The translations under genes and the position numbers were made by a program. Shown here piece after piece: positions 34,666-43,800 of a stretch of DNA of 52,888 nucleotides. The first letter of the stretch is position 1. Every line of letters begins with the position of its first letter. A model generated the notes under the pieces. That model ran no database searches, was not told the origin of the DNA, and saw only the letters and a program-made list of their open reading frames with translations. The DNA lies in assembly GCA_964416315.1 (NCBI GenBank), contig CAYQDR010000019.1:1-52888 (forward strand). Direction: 5' to 3'. Source of the stretch: CAYQDR01 sp964416315. GTDB lineage: Bacteria; Methylomirabilota; Methylomirabilia; Rokubacteriales; DASRDR01.

Positions 34666-36273
34666 ATGTGTCTATTCCGATCCCCCGGCTCGTACCCGAG
34701 GCGCCTTCGTATCGCGGGCGTGGTCCTGGCACTCTTGGCCACGGCCGGGCTCTGGGGTGGCCCGGCCCACGGCCAGAGTCGCCAGGAGATCCTGATCATC
34801 GCCCGGAACATCGACGACATGGTGACCAACGACCCTAGCCGGACGTACGAGTGGACATCGCAGATTCTGGATCAGGCCGCCTACGACACCCTGGTTACCG
34901 TCGAGCCCCCGGACGTGAGCAAGATCAAGCCCAAGCTCGCCACGAAGTGGGAGATCTCGCCCGACGGCACGACGTACACCTTCACGCTGCGGCTCGGCGT
35001 CAAGTTCTCGTCCGGCAACCCGCTCACGGCCCGCGACGTGAAGTTCTCCTTCATGCGTCTGAAGAATCTCAAGGACAACCCCTCCTTCTTCATGGACGAC
35101 GTGAAGGACGTGGTGGTGGTGAACGACACGACCGTGAAGGTCGTCCTCAGCGCGCCGAACGTCTCCTTCCTGGCCGTGCTGGCGGCGGTCCCGACGGGCG
35201 TCATCGACTCGAAGACGGTCATGGCCCACGCGGGAACCGACGCGGGCAACGCCAAGGACGTGGACAAGGCCACCGAGTGGCTCAACCAAAACTCCGCCGG
35301 CTCCGGCCCCTACGTGCTCAAGAGCTGGACGAAGAACGTCGAGGCCGTGATGGAGCGGAACCCGAACTACTGGGGCGCGCGTGCGAAGTTCGCGCGGATC
35401 GTCTTCCGCCACGTCAAGAGCGCCTCCACGCAGCGCGAGATGGTGGAGCGAGGCGACGTCGACGTCGCGATGGATTTCGATCCCGACCTCGCCGCCGCCG
35501 TCCGGGGCAACCCCAAGATCAAGGTCGTCGAGGGGTTGACCATGAACCAGGTCTATCTCGGGATGACGGCGAGCAAGGAGAACTCCAAGGAGCTGGGAGA
35601 CAAGCGGGTGCGCCAGGCGATCTCCTACGCGATCGACCACGACGGGATCATCCAGGGCCTCATGCGCGGAGCAGCCGAGCGCCCGCCGGGAATGATCCCG
35701 CTCGGCCTGCTCGGCGTGGACAAGGGCATGAACCGCAAGCAGGACGTCGCCAAAGCGAAGGCGCTGCTCAAGGAGGCCGGCTACCCCGGGGGCTTCACGA
35801 CCAAGCTGACCTACTACCAGGGGCTCCTCGGGGCGCCGGCCGAGGCGCTGGCCGCGAAGATCCAGAGTGACCTGGCGGCCGTCGGGATCCAGGTGACGCT
35901 CGATCCCAAGGAGCGGACGGTGGCGTTCTCGGAGTACCGGGGCGGGAAGTCCGTGATGATCCTGAGCGGCTGGAGCCCGGACTTCCTGGACCCGGACCCG
36001 TACGCGGACGCCTTCTACAAGGTCGGGGGCGTGGTGCCCAAGCGGCTCCACTGGGAGAACCCGCGGGCGACCGATCTCACGCTCACGGCGCGGAAGGAGC
36101 AGGACCCGGCCAAGCGCGCGGCGCTCTACCGGGAGATTCAGCAGGCCGGCCTGGACGAGTCGCCGCATGTCATGCTGATCCAACCGAAGAACTACGTGGG
36201 GGTGAGCCCCGCCATCAAGGGGTACGTCATCCATCCGATCTGGTTCGTGTCGCTCCAGAACCTGAGCCGCTGA
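34666..36273 (+). CDS. Dpp/Opp-type ABC transporter substrate-binding protein
   Basis: A 535-aa periplasmic SBP_bac_5 protein. The signal peptide runs to about residue 38 (cut near AHGQS). Then ATKWEISPDGTTYTFTLR, SGSGPYVLKSW, KRVRQAISYAIDHDGIIQG and the C-terminal lobe ending VSLQNLSR. It is complete, unlike the copy at 9731-11020. Two permease genes follow; the ATPases would lie elsewhere. Ligand unknown: peptide, opine or amino compound. Confidence 0.93.
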   Translation: MCLFRSPGSYPRRLRIAGVVLALLATAGLWGGPAHGQSRQEILIIARNIDDMVTNDPSRTYEWTSQILDQAAYDTLVTVEPPDVSKIKPKLATKWEISPDGTTYTFTLRLGVKFSSGNPLTARDVKFSFMRLKNLKDNPSFFMDDVKDVVVVNDTTVKVVLSAPNVSFLAVLAAVPTGVIDSKTVMAHAGTDAGNAKDVDKATEWLNQNSAGSGPYVLKSWTKNVEAVMERNPNYWGARAKFARIVFRHVKSASTQREMVERGDVDVAMDFDPDLAAAVRGNPKIKVVEGLTMNQVYLGMTASKENSKELGDKRVRQAISYAIDHDGIIQGLMRGAAERPPGMIPLGLLGVDKGMNRKQDVAKAKALLKEAGYPGGFTTKLTYYQGLLGAPAEALAAKIQSDLAAVGIQVTLDPKERTVAFSEYRGGKSVMILSGWSPDFLDPDPYADAFYKVGGVVPKRLHWENPRATDLTLTARKEQDPAKRAALYREIQQAGLDESPHVMLIQPKNYVGVSPAIKGYVIHPIWFVSLQNLSR

Positions 36274-36278
36274 TACCT

Positions 36279-36316
36279 TCCGGGCGGCGCGCCGGCATCT
36301 GAGCGCGCCGCCCGGA
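36279..36316 (+). promoter_or_regulatory. Stem-loop between SBP and permease genes
   Basis: A perfect 13-bp stem (36279-36291 with 36304-36316) with a 12-base loop just after the SBP stop. Hairpins here commonly protect SBP mRNA and reduce read-through, giving more binding protein than permease. Confidence 0.6.
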
Positions 36317-36326
36317 CCCCCCGCCC

Positions 36327-37346
36327 ATGCCTCTGCTGCAGTACCTGGCCCGGCGGCTGGCGCTGGCCGCGGTCAGCCTCGTCGGGATCGTCCTCGTGGC
36401 CTTTCTGGTCGCCCACATGGTTCCGGCCGACCCCCTCGCGGTCGTCTTGAGCGACCAGGCCACCAAGGACCCGTCGATCCGGGCCGCCTATGTCAAGCGG
36501 TGGGGTCTCGACCGGTCCCTGCCCGAGCAGTTCCTGCACTACCTCCTGAACGTCCTCCGCGGGGATCTGGGCGAGTCGTTCACCACCCGCCGGCCGGTCC
36601 TGCGCGACCTCGCCCAGCACCTGCCGGCCACCATCGAGCTGTCGGTCGTAGCGCTCGCCTTCAGCGTCCTCGTCGGGCTTCCGTTGGGCCTCGTCGCCGC
36701 CGTCCGGCACAATCGCGTCCCGGACCACGTCGCGCGGGTGCTCTCGCTCGTGGGGGCCGCCTCGCCGATCTTCTGGACAGGCCTGATCGCCCTCTACCTC
36801 TTCTACTACCGGCTCGACTGGTTCCCGGGCCCCGGCCGGCTCGACCCGTATCTCCAGCTCCCGCCGCCCGTGACGGGGTTCATCCTCCTCGACAGCCTGC
36901 TCGCGGGACAAGGCGACACGTTCCGGTCGGCGCTCCGGCACATCCTGCTCCCCGCGATGGTCCTCGGCTGGTTCGTCATGGGGATCATCTCGCGTACGAC
37001 CCGTGCGGCCCTCCTGGAAGTCCTGTCGGCGGACTACGTACGGACCGCCCGGTCAAAGGGGCTGGCGGAACCGAGCGTGATCGGGCTCCACGCCCTCCGG
37101 AACGCCCTGATCCCGGTCGTCACGGTGACCGGCCTCGCGTTCGCGAGCGTGCTGTCGGGTGCCGTCCTGACCGAGACCGTGTTCGCCTGGCCGGGAATCG
37201 GCCGGTACGCGGTGACGGCATCCACCAACCTGGACTATCCGGCGATCCTCGGGGTCACGATCCTCACGGCGGTCATCTACCTCACGGTGAACCTCGTCGT
37301 GGACGTGCTGTACGGGGTGCTCGATCCGCGGATCCGGGTGCAGTGA
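36327..37346 (+). CDS. ABC transporter permease, DppB type
   Basis: A 339-aa inner-membrane permease with six helices. The EAA loop is YVRTARSKGLAEPSVIGLHALRN-like, and it ends DPRIRVQ. An extracytoplasmic loop of family length (about residues 30-95) is present, so it is full length. Its stop overlaps the next start (TGATG). Confidence 0.93.
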   Translation: MPLLQYLARRLALAAVSLVGIVLVAFLVAHMVPADPLAVVLSDQATKDPSIRAAYVKRWGLDRSLPEQFLHYLLNVLRGDLGESFTTRRPVLRDLAQHLPATIELSVVALAFSVLVGLPLGLVAAVRHNRVPDHVARVLSLVGAASPIFWTGLIALYLFYYRLDWFPGPGRLDPYLQLPPPVTGFILLDSLLAGQGDTFRSALRHILLPAMVLGWFVMGIISRTTRAALLEVLSADYVRTARSKGLAEPSVIGLHALRNALIPVVTVTGLAFASVLSGAVLTETVFAWPGIGRYAVTASTNLDYPAILGVTILTAVIYLTVNLVVDVLYGVLDPRIRVQ

Positions 37347-38227
37347 TGGCCACACGGGCTCAGCCCCTTGCGGAGGTCCCCGCGGTGGCGGTCGGCACGG
37401 AGCTCGCGTCGCACCGGGCGCGCGTGAACCAGGCTCTGGTCATCGGCGCCGCGATCGTCGGCCTCTGGACGGTGGTCGCCGCGGCGGCGCCGCTCCTGGC
37501 TCCGCGGAGCCCCGTCGCGCTGGACGTCATGAACCGGCTGCAGCCTCCCGGCTGGCGCGAGCCGATGGGAACCGACGAAGTCGGACGCGACATCTTCAGC
37601 CGGATCCTCCACGGCGCACGAATCACGATCCCCACGGCGCTCGGTGTGATCCTCGTGGCGAGCGTCGCCGGGTCGGCCGTCGGGGCGGTCGCGGGCTACG
37701 TCGGCGGACGCGTCGACGAGATCCTGATGCGGCTGGTCGACGTGGTGCTGGCGTTCCCGTCCATCGTGCTCGCCATGGCGATCACCGCCGCGCTCGGCCC
37801 CGGACTCCAGCACGCGATGCTCGCCATCGTCCTGGTCTGGTGGCCCGAGTTCGCCCGTCTCATGCGGGGCCAGGTGCTGGCGGTCAAGGAGAACGAGTAC
37901 GTGACCGCGGCACAGGCGCTCGGGGTGGCGTGGCCCAGGATCCTGGTGCGCCACATACTGCCCAACGCCTTCCCTCCGATCCTGGTGAAGGGGACCCTGG
38001 ACATCGGCAACGCCATCATTCTCACCGCCGCGCTCTCGTTCATCGGGCTCGGTGCCGTGCCGCCCGCGCCCGAGTGGGGGGCGATGATCGCGGCGGGCCA
38101 GGCGAAGTTCGAGTACTGGTGGGTCGCCACGTTCCCCGGGCTCGCGATCCTCTCCGTCGTCCTCGGCTTCAACTTCCTCGGGGACGGGCTGCAGGACCTT
38201 CTGAACCCCCGGCTGCGGCAGGACTGA
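37346..38227 (+). CDS. ABC transporter permease, DppC type
   Basis: A 293-aa permease. N-terminal helix at about residues 33-52, then MGTDEVGRDIFSRILHGARITIPTA, EAA loop VTAAQALGVAWPRILVRHILPN and terminal FNFLGDGLQDLLNPRLRQD. It pairs with the DppB-type gene it overlaps. Confidence 0.93.
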   Translation: MATRAQPLAEVPAVAVGTELASHRARVNQALVIGAAIVGLWTVVAAAAPLLAPRSPVALDVMNRLQPPGWREPMGTDEVGRDIFSRILHGARITIPTALGVILVASVAGSAVGAVAGYVGGRVDEILMRLVDVVLAFPSIVLAMAITAALGPGLQHAMLAIVLVWWPEFARLMRGQVLAVKENEYVTAAQALGVAWPRILVRHILPNAFPPILVKGTLDIGNAIILTAALSFIGLGAVPPAPEWGAMIAAGQAKFEYWWVATFPGLAILSVVLGFNFLGDGLQDLLNPRLRQD

Positions 38228-38246
38228 CCGCCTCCGTTCCCGTTCC

Positions 38247-38276
38247 TTGACGCTCGGCAGGCGCGGCGTGTAAAGT
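38247..38276 (+). promoter_or_regulatory. Predicted promoter of the Rrf2-cysteine operon
   Basis: TTGACG (38247-38252), 18 bases, TAAAGT (38271-38276). Transcription would start near 38283, about 10 bases before the ATG at 38293, with no ribosome-binding site. Confidence 0.6.
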
Positions 38277-38292
38277 CAGTTCTTGACCGGAT

Positions 38293-38736
38293 ATGCGAAT
38301 TTCGGCGAAGGGCGAGTACGCGATTCGGGCGATGCTGGATCTGGCCCTCCACCAGGGCGAGGGCCTGGTGCCGATCCAGGACGTGGCCCGGCGCCAGGGC
38401 ATCCCCCAGCGCTACCTCGAGCAGGTCCTGCTGCTCCTCAAGCGTGCGGGCTTCCTGGCGTCGCGGCGGGGCTCGACGGGGGGCTATCGCCTCGTGCGCC
38501 TGCCCGGGGAGATCTCGGTGGGCGACGTGCTGCGAGCGGTGGAGGGGCGCCTGCTGCCGCTCGAGGTGACCGGGCGTGAGCCGCGCGGGGGGCGGGATGG
38601 CGGCCGAGACCTCGCCGAGCTCTGGCAGGCGGTCGAGGAGGCGGTCGCCGGGGTGATCGACCGGACGACGTTCGGGGACCTGGCCGAGCGGGCGGCGGCG
38701 CGGCGCTCGCCGCACCGGACGGTCTATCAGATCTAG
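38293..38736 (+). CDS. Rrf2-family transcriptional regulator
   Basis: A 147-aa winged-helix regulator: MRISAKGEYAIRAMLDLA, then the recognition region IPQRYLEQVLLLLKRAGFLASRRGSTGGYRLVR. The three Cys that bind an Fe-S cluster in IscR/NsrR are absent, so it resembles CymR, the cysteine-metabolism repressor that works with cysteine synthase. cysK follows by 3 bases, fitting this role; autoregulation is likely but unproven. Confidence 0.92.
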   Translation: MRISAKGEYAIRAMLDLALHQGEGLVPIQDVARRQGIPQRYLEQVLLLLKRAGFLASRRGSTGGYRLVRLPGEISVGDVLRAVEGRLLPLEVTGREPRGGRDGGRDLAELWQAVEEAVAGVIDRTTFGDLAERAAARRSPHRTVYQI

Positions 38737-38739
38737 GCC

Positions 38740-39735
38740 ATGGCGACCCGCGAGAGCGCTGGGGGCCGGGGGCCGGCGGCACGAGGCCGTCCGCGCGTCG
38801 CCGACAGCGTGCTGGACCTCGTGGGCAACACCCCTCTCGTCCGGCTCCGGCGGCTGCCGAAGCCCGGCAGCGCGACGCTCCTCGCGAAGCTCGAGGCGGC
38901 CAACCCGGCGGGGAGCGTCAAGGACCGGATCGCCCTCGCCATGATCGAGGACGCGGAGCGGCGGGGCGTCCTCAAGCCCGGGGCGACGGTCGTCGAGCCC
39001 ACGAGCGGCAACACCGGCATCGGGCTCGCCATGGTGGCCGCCGTCAGGGGCTACCGGTTGATCCTGACGATGCCCGAGGACATGAGCCTCGAGCGGCGAC
39101 GGCTCCTCGCCCGGTTCGGGGCGGAGATTCACCTGACGCCGGCCATGGAGGGGATGACCGGCGCGGTCCACACCGCCCAGGAGCTCTGCCGGGCGCACCC
39201 GGACTACTTCATGCCGCAGCAGTTCCAGAACCCGGCGAACCCGGAGATCCACCGCCGGACGACCGCACTAGAGATCCTCGAGGCGACGGACGGCCGGCTC
39301 GATGCCTTCGTCGCGGGCGTCGGGACCGGCGGCACGATCACGGGCGTCGGGGAGGTGCTCCGGGAAAAGCTCGGGGGCGTCCGCATCGTCGCGGTCGAGC
39401 CCGCGCGCTCGCCGGTCCTCTCCGGCGGGAGGTTCGGGGTGCACGGGATCCAGGGGATCGGGGCCTCCTTCGTGCCGGGCGTGTTCAACCGCGCGGTCGT
39501 GGACGAGATCGTGCTGGTCCGCGACGAGGACGCGATGGCGACGGCGCTCAGGCTGACGCGCGAGGAGGGGCTGCTCGCCGGAGTCTCGGCGGGCGCCAAC
39601 GTGTGGGCGGCGCTCGGCGTGGCCGAGCGGCTCGGCGCGGAGCGCGTCGTCGTGACGGTGCTCCCGGACACGGGCGAGCGCTACCTGAGCGTGAACCTCG
39701 AGGGCGCCGAGGAGCGGGGAGAACCGAGGAGGTAG
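38740..39735 (+). CDS. Cysteine synthase (CysK/CysM family)
   Basis: A PLP enzyme making cysteine from an activated serine, 331 aa. PLP Lys61 in NPAGSVKDRIA, phosphate loop EPTSGNTGIG, GTGGTITGVG, and SAGANVWAA. With a CysO-like carrier and a JAMM peptidase next to it, the sulfur donor is probably a carrier thiocarboxylate, as for CysM of Mycobacterium tuberculosis, rather than free sulfide. An Arg/Gly-rich tail of about 20 residues precedes the family start. Confidence 0.92.
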   Translation: MATRESAGGRGPAARGRPRVADSVLDLVGNTPLVRLRRLPKPGSATLLAKLEAANPAGSVKDRIALAMIEDAERRGVLKPGATVVEPTSGNTGIGLAMVAAVRGYRLILTMPEDMSLERRRLLARFGAEIHLTPAMEGMTGAVHTAQELCRAHPDYFMPQQFQNPANPEIHRRTTALEILEATDGRLDAFVAGVGTGGTITGVGEVLREKLGGVRIVAVEPARSPVLSGGRFGVHGIQGIGASFVPGVFNRAVVDEIVLVRDEDAMATALRLTREEGLLAGVSAGANVWAALGVAERLGAERVVVTVLPDTGERYLSVNLEGAEERGEPRR

Positions 39736-39739
39736 GGAG

Positions 39740-40039
39740 ATGGCGGTGCAGGTCAACATCCCGACGCCGTTCCGTCGGGTGACCGGGAACCAGGCGCGCG
39801 TCGAGCTGGACGCGCCCGACATCAAGGCCCTGCTCGATGCCCTCGAGGGCCGCTACGCGGGCCTGCGGGGGCTGATCCGGAACGAGGCGGGCGAGGTGCA
39901 CCACCACGTCAACGTCTACGTGAACGGCGAGGAGATCAGCGCGCTGCAGGGCCAGGCCACCGTCCTGCGGACGGGGGACGAGGTGTCGATCATTCCGGCC
40001 CTCGCCGGGGGCGCGCCCTCCCGCCGGCCGCGCGCGTGA
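39740..40039 (+). CDS. CysO/MoaD/ThiS-like sulfur carrier with C-terminal extension
   Basis: A 99-aa ubiquitin-fold protein: MAVQVNIPTPFRRV ... VHHHVNVYVNGEEI ... GDEVSIIPALAGG. The GG that must be C-terminal for thiocarboxylation is at residues 90-91 and is followed by eight more residues, APSRRPRA. The carrier would need trimming, perhaps by the JAMM peptidase encoded in overlap, as described for QbsE/QbsD. GAGGAGGTAGGGAG precedes the ATG. Confidence 0.9.
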   Translation: MAVQVNIPTPFRRVTGNQARVELDAPDIKALLDALEGRYAGLRGLIRNEAGEVHHHVNVYVNGEEISALQGQATVLRTGDEVSIIPALAGGAPSRRPRA

Positions 40040-40497
40040 CCCTGACAGAGGCCGAGCTCCTGGCCATCCGGCGGCAGGCTGAGGCCGAGTACCCGGCCGA
40101 GTGCTGCGGCGTCCTCCTGGTCGGCGCGGGCGGGGCCGGCGACCGGCGGCTCCTGCCCTGCCGCAACATCCAGGCGGAGCTCCACGCGAAGGATCCCGCG
40201 CGCTTCCCCCGGGACGCGCGGAGCGCGTACTACGTGGCGCACGCCGACCTGCTCGAGATCGGCCGCCAGGAGGCGCGGGGGTACGACGTCCACGTCATCT
40301 ACCACTCGCACATCGACGCGGGCGCGTACTTCTCCGCGACGGACCGCCGCCAGGCGCTCGTGGACGGGCAGCCGGCCTATCCGCAGGCGACGTACGTGGT
40401 CGTCGCGGTGGAGGGCGGCCGGGGGGGCGAGGCGCGCGCGTTCCGCTGGGATCCCGCCGCGCGCGACTTCGTCGAGGTGGCGCTCACCCTGACGTGA
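40036..40497 (+). CDS. JAMM/Mov34 metallopeptidase (Mec-like)
   Basis: A 153-aa zinc peptidase. Glu22 in PAECCG and the full JAMM motif H90-x-H92-x7-S100-x2-D103. In the CysO pathway Mec cleaves the carrier-cysteine adduct to free cysteine; here it might also remove the carrier's tail. The GTG at 40036 overlaps the carrier's stop (GTGA), so the two are coupled. Confidence 0.92.
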   Translation: MTLTEAELLAIRRQAEAEYPAECCGVLLVGAGGAGDRRLLPCRNIQAELHAKDPARFPRDARSAYYVAHADLLEIGRQEARGYDVHVIYHSHIDAGAYFSATDRRQALVDGQPAYPQATYVVVAVEGGRGGEARAFRWDPAARDFVEVALTLT

Positions 40498-40538
40498 GCC
40501 GCGCGCGCGCCGCACGCGGTCCGTCGCCCACAAAGACG

Positions 40539-40567
40539 TTGACGGCCACGAACCGTGCTGCTACCAT
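40539..40567 (+). promoter_or_regulatory. Predicted alternative complex III operon promoter
   Basis: TTGACG (40539-40544), 17 bases, TACCAT (40562-40567), followed by a ~90-base leader to the ATG at 40666. Confidence 0.55.
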
Positions 40568-40665
40568 GCGGCGGGTTTCGCGAGTGACGCATCGGCTGCC
40601 GATCCCCGCCTGACCAGGTCGGGGCGTGCTTTCAGGAGTCGAGGGAGAGTGCGGGGACGAACCGG

Positions 40666-40797
40666 ATGCGGGTGCGCGTGACGCTGGTCGTCGCCGGGCT
40701 GGCCGCCGTGGCGGCCGGCGGCGCTGTCCTCCCCGGTGCCCCGATCCGCACGACGGAACCCCAGGGACCGACCCAGCCGATCGCGTGCCACCACTGA
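40666..40797 (+). pseudogene. ActA-like multihaem cytochrome, apparently truncated
   Basis: A 43-codon frame with a clear signal peptide (VRVTLVVAGLAAVAAGG) and then TEPQGPTQPIACHH before the stop. In complete complex III operons this place holds ActA, a multihaem cytochrome c whose mature start often reads QPI-x-F-S/N-H before the first CxxCH. Here QPIA leads straight to CHH and a stop, as if the 5' and 3' ends of actA had been joined with about 400-500 bases removed. It could instead be a real short peptide. Confidence 0.5.
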
Positions 40798-40809
40798 GCG
40801 GGGCCCCGC

Positions 40810-43800
40810 ATGAGTGAGGGGATCGACCGTCGAGGCTTCTTCCGGCTGGTCGGTGTCAGCTCGGCGGCCGCCGCGGCCGCCGCCGGCTGCGGGAAGACGA
40901 CGGAGGCGCTCCTCCCGTACGTCATCCCGCCGGAGAACCTCGTCCCCGGCGTCGCGACCTACTACGCGACGGTCTGCCGGGAGTGCCCCGCGGGCTGCGG
41001 CGTCCTCGCCCGGAACCGCGAGGGGCGGATCGTCAAGCTCGAGGGAAACCCCGATCACCCGGTCAACCGCGGCGCCCTGTGCGCGCGCGGGCAGGCCGCG
41101 CTCCTCTCGACGTACGATCCCGACCGGATCGCGCAGCCGCGCGTCCGGGACGGCGGCGGCTGGCGGACCGTCCCGGTCGCGGAGGCCGAGAAGCTCCTCG
41201 TCGAGAAGCTCGCGGCGGCGCGCGAGGCGGGCCCCGGGCGGATCGCCATGCTCACGCAGCTCGAGAGCGGGAGCCTCGGGCGCCTGATGGACGCCTGGCT
41301 CACGGCCCTTGGCGGCCGCCCGCGGGTCGCCTACGAGCCGTTCGCGCACGAGGCCCTCCGGGCGGCGAGCCGGCTGACGTTCGGCCTGGACGCGCTGCCG
41401 CACTACGCCTTCGAGGACGCCCGCTCGGTGCTGTCGCTCGGGGCGGACTACCTCGAGACGTGGATCTCGCCGGTGGGTCAGGCCGCGGGCTTCCACCGCC
41501 TCCACGCGCTCCGGGAGGGCGCGGCGGGCGCCGTCATCCACGTGGAGCCCCGGTATTCGATGACCGCCGCGAACGCCGACGAGTGGATCCCGAACGCGCC
41601 CGGCACCGAGGGCGTGATCGCCCTGGCCCTCCTCCGCCTCGTCCTCGAGGAGCGGCTGGCCCCACCGCTCCCGGCCAGGGACGCGGAGACGCTGCTCGGG
41701 ATCGCGCGCGCGGTGGATCTGGAGGCGGCCGCGAAGCAGAGCGGCGTCACGGTGGCGCAGCTCCGCCAGATCGCGCGGACACTCGCCACGCAGGCGCCGA
41801 GCCTCGTCGTCACGGGTGGCGTCGCGGTCACCGGGGCGAACGCGACGGACGTCGCCGGGGCGGCGAACCTCCTGAACTACGCCCTCGGCAACATCGGGAA
41901 GACCGTCCGCTTCGGCCCGAACCTGGCGCTCGGCCAGGCGAGCCGGTACGCCGATCTCCTCGCGCTCGGCCGGGCGATGGCGACCGGCGAGATCGCCGTG
42001 CTCCTCGTCAAGGACGCCAACCCCGTGTTCACGCTCCCCGAGAAGTCGGGCTTCGCCGCGGCCCTCGGGAACGTGCCGTTCGTGGTCAGCTTCTCGGGCC
42101 ACCTGGACGAGACGACCGCCCGCGCCCACCTGGTCCTCCCGGACCTCACGCCCCTCGAGTCGTGGGGGGACTACTCGCCGCGGGCGGGGGTGTGGGGCCT
42201 CATGCAGCCGACGATGGCGCCGGTCCCGGCCGTCGGTCCGCGCCGCGAGGATCTCCTCGACCTCCTGCTCAAGCGGGCGGGGGACACGTTTCCCGGCGTC
42301 GTGACCCAGGCGACGGGAGACGTCCTCCTCGACGCCGGGCGCGCGCTCGTGCCGGGCGGGGACAAGGGGCCGTTCCGGACGAAGACTTTCGCCGACTACG
42401 TGCGGGAGAGCTGGCAGCCGCTCGCCCGGACGGTGATGCCCAAGGTGGCGTTCGAGGTCTTCTGGGAGACGGCGCTGCGCCGCGGCGGCGCGTGGCTGGA
42501 GCCGGCTCCGGTGAAGGTGACCCTGCAGCCGGGGCTCCGCCTGGCCGCCGGGCCCGCGGCCCTCGAGGGAGCGGCCGACGGGCTCGCGCTCATGCCGGTG
42601 CCCTCCTCCCGCTTCTACGACGGCCGCGGTGCGAACAAGGCGTGGCTCCACGAGACGCCGGACCCGATGACGCAGCTCGTCTACGAGAGCTGGGTCGAGG
42701 TCGCCGCCGAGACGGCGCGCGCGGGCGGGCTCGCGGAGGGCGACGTGGTCCGGGTCGCCTCGCCGCACGGCCAGATCGAGCTGCCGGTCTGGGTGTCGGA
42801 CACGCTCCAGCCGGGCGTGGCGGCGATCCCGATCGGGCTCGGGCACGCCGAGTACGGCCGGTTCGCGCGGGGCCTCGGGCAGAGCCCGTACGGGCTCCTC
42901 CCCGTCGACCCCGACCCCGGCTCCGGCGGGCGCCGCTGGCTGGCCGTCCGCGTGACGCTGACGAAGGTCGGCCGCCGCGAGAAGCTCGCGACGCCCGCGG
43001 GCGTCACCGAGGTGGACCACCAGCGGGAGATCATCGAAACGATGCCGTTCAAGGAAGCCGCGCGCCTGGAGAAGGCGCGCCAGATCCCGGCGCACGCGAA
43101 CCTGCCGTCGATGTACCCCGCCCTGCGCTACCCCGAGCACCGCTGGGGGATGACGGTGGACCTCGACTCGTGCATCGGCTGCCAGGCGTGCGTGGTGGCG
43201 TGCGTCGCGGAGAACAACGTGCCGATCGTGGGCAAGCCGCAGATCGACTACGGACGGAGCCTGCACTGGCTCCGGGTCGAGCGCTGGTGGGACCACGGGC
43301 CGGCCGGGGCGGCGGCCGCCCACGCCCGGGAGGTCCCGTCCGGGCCCGGCCTCGCGCACGCGGCGGAGGCGGCGCCCGGCGCGCGGCCCCAGGCGCGGTT
43401 CCTCCCGATGCTCTGTCAGCACTGCGAGATCGCGCCCTGCGAGCCGGTGTGCCCCGTGTTCGCCGCCTACCACACGCCGGAGGGGCTGAACGCCCAGGTC
43501 TACAACCGGTGCGTCGGGACGCGCTACTGCGGGAATAACTGCCCGTACATGGTCCGGCGGTTCAACTGGTTCCGGTTCGACTGGCCGGCGCCGATGACGC
43601 TCGCCCTCAACCCCGACGTCACGGTGCGCGACCGCGGGGTGATGGAGAAGTGCACGATGTGCGTCCAGCGGATCATCGCCGGCAAGGACCGCGCCCGGGA
43701 CGAGAAGCGGCGGCCGGGCGACGGCGAGATCCTGACCGCCTGCCAGCAGACCTGCCCGACCCAGGCGATCACCTTCGGCGACCTGAAGAACCCGCGGAGC

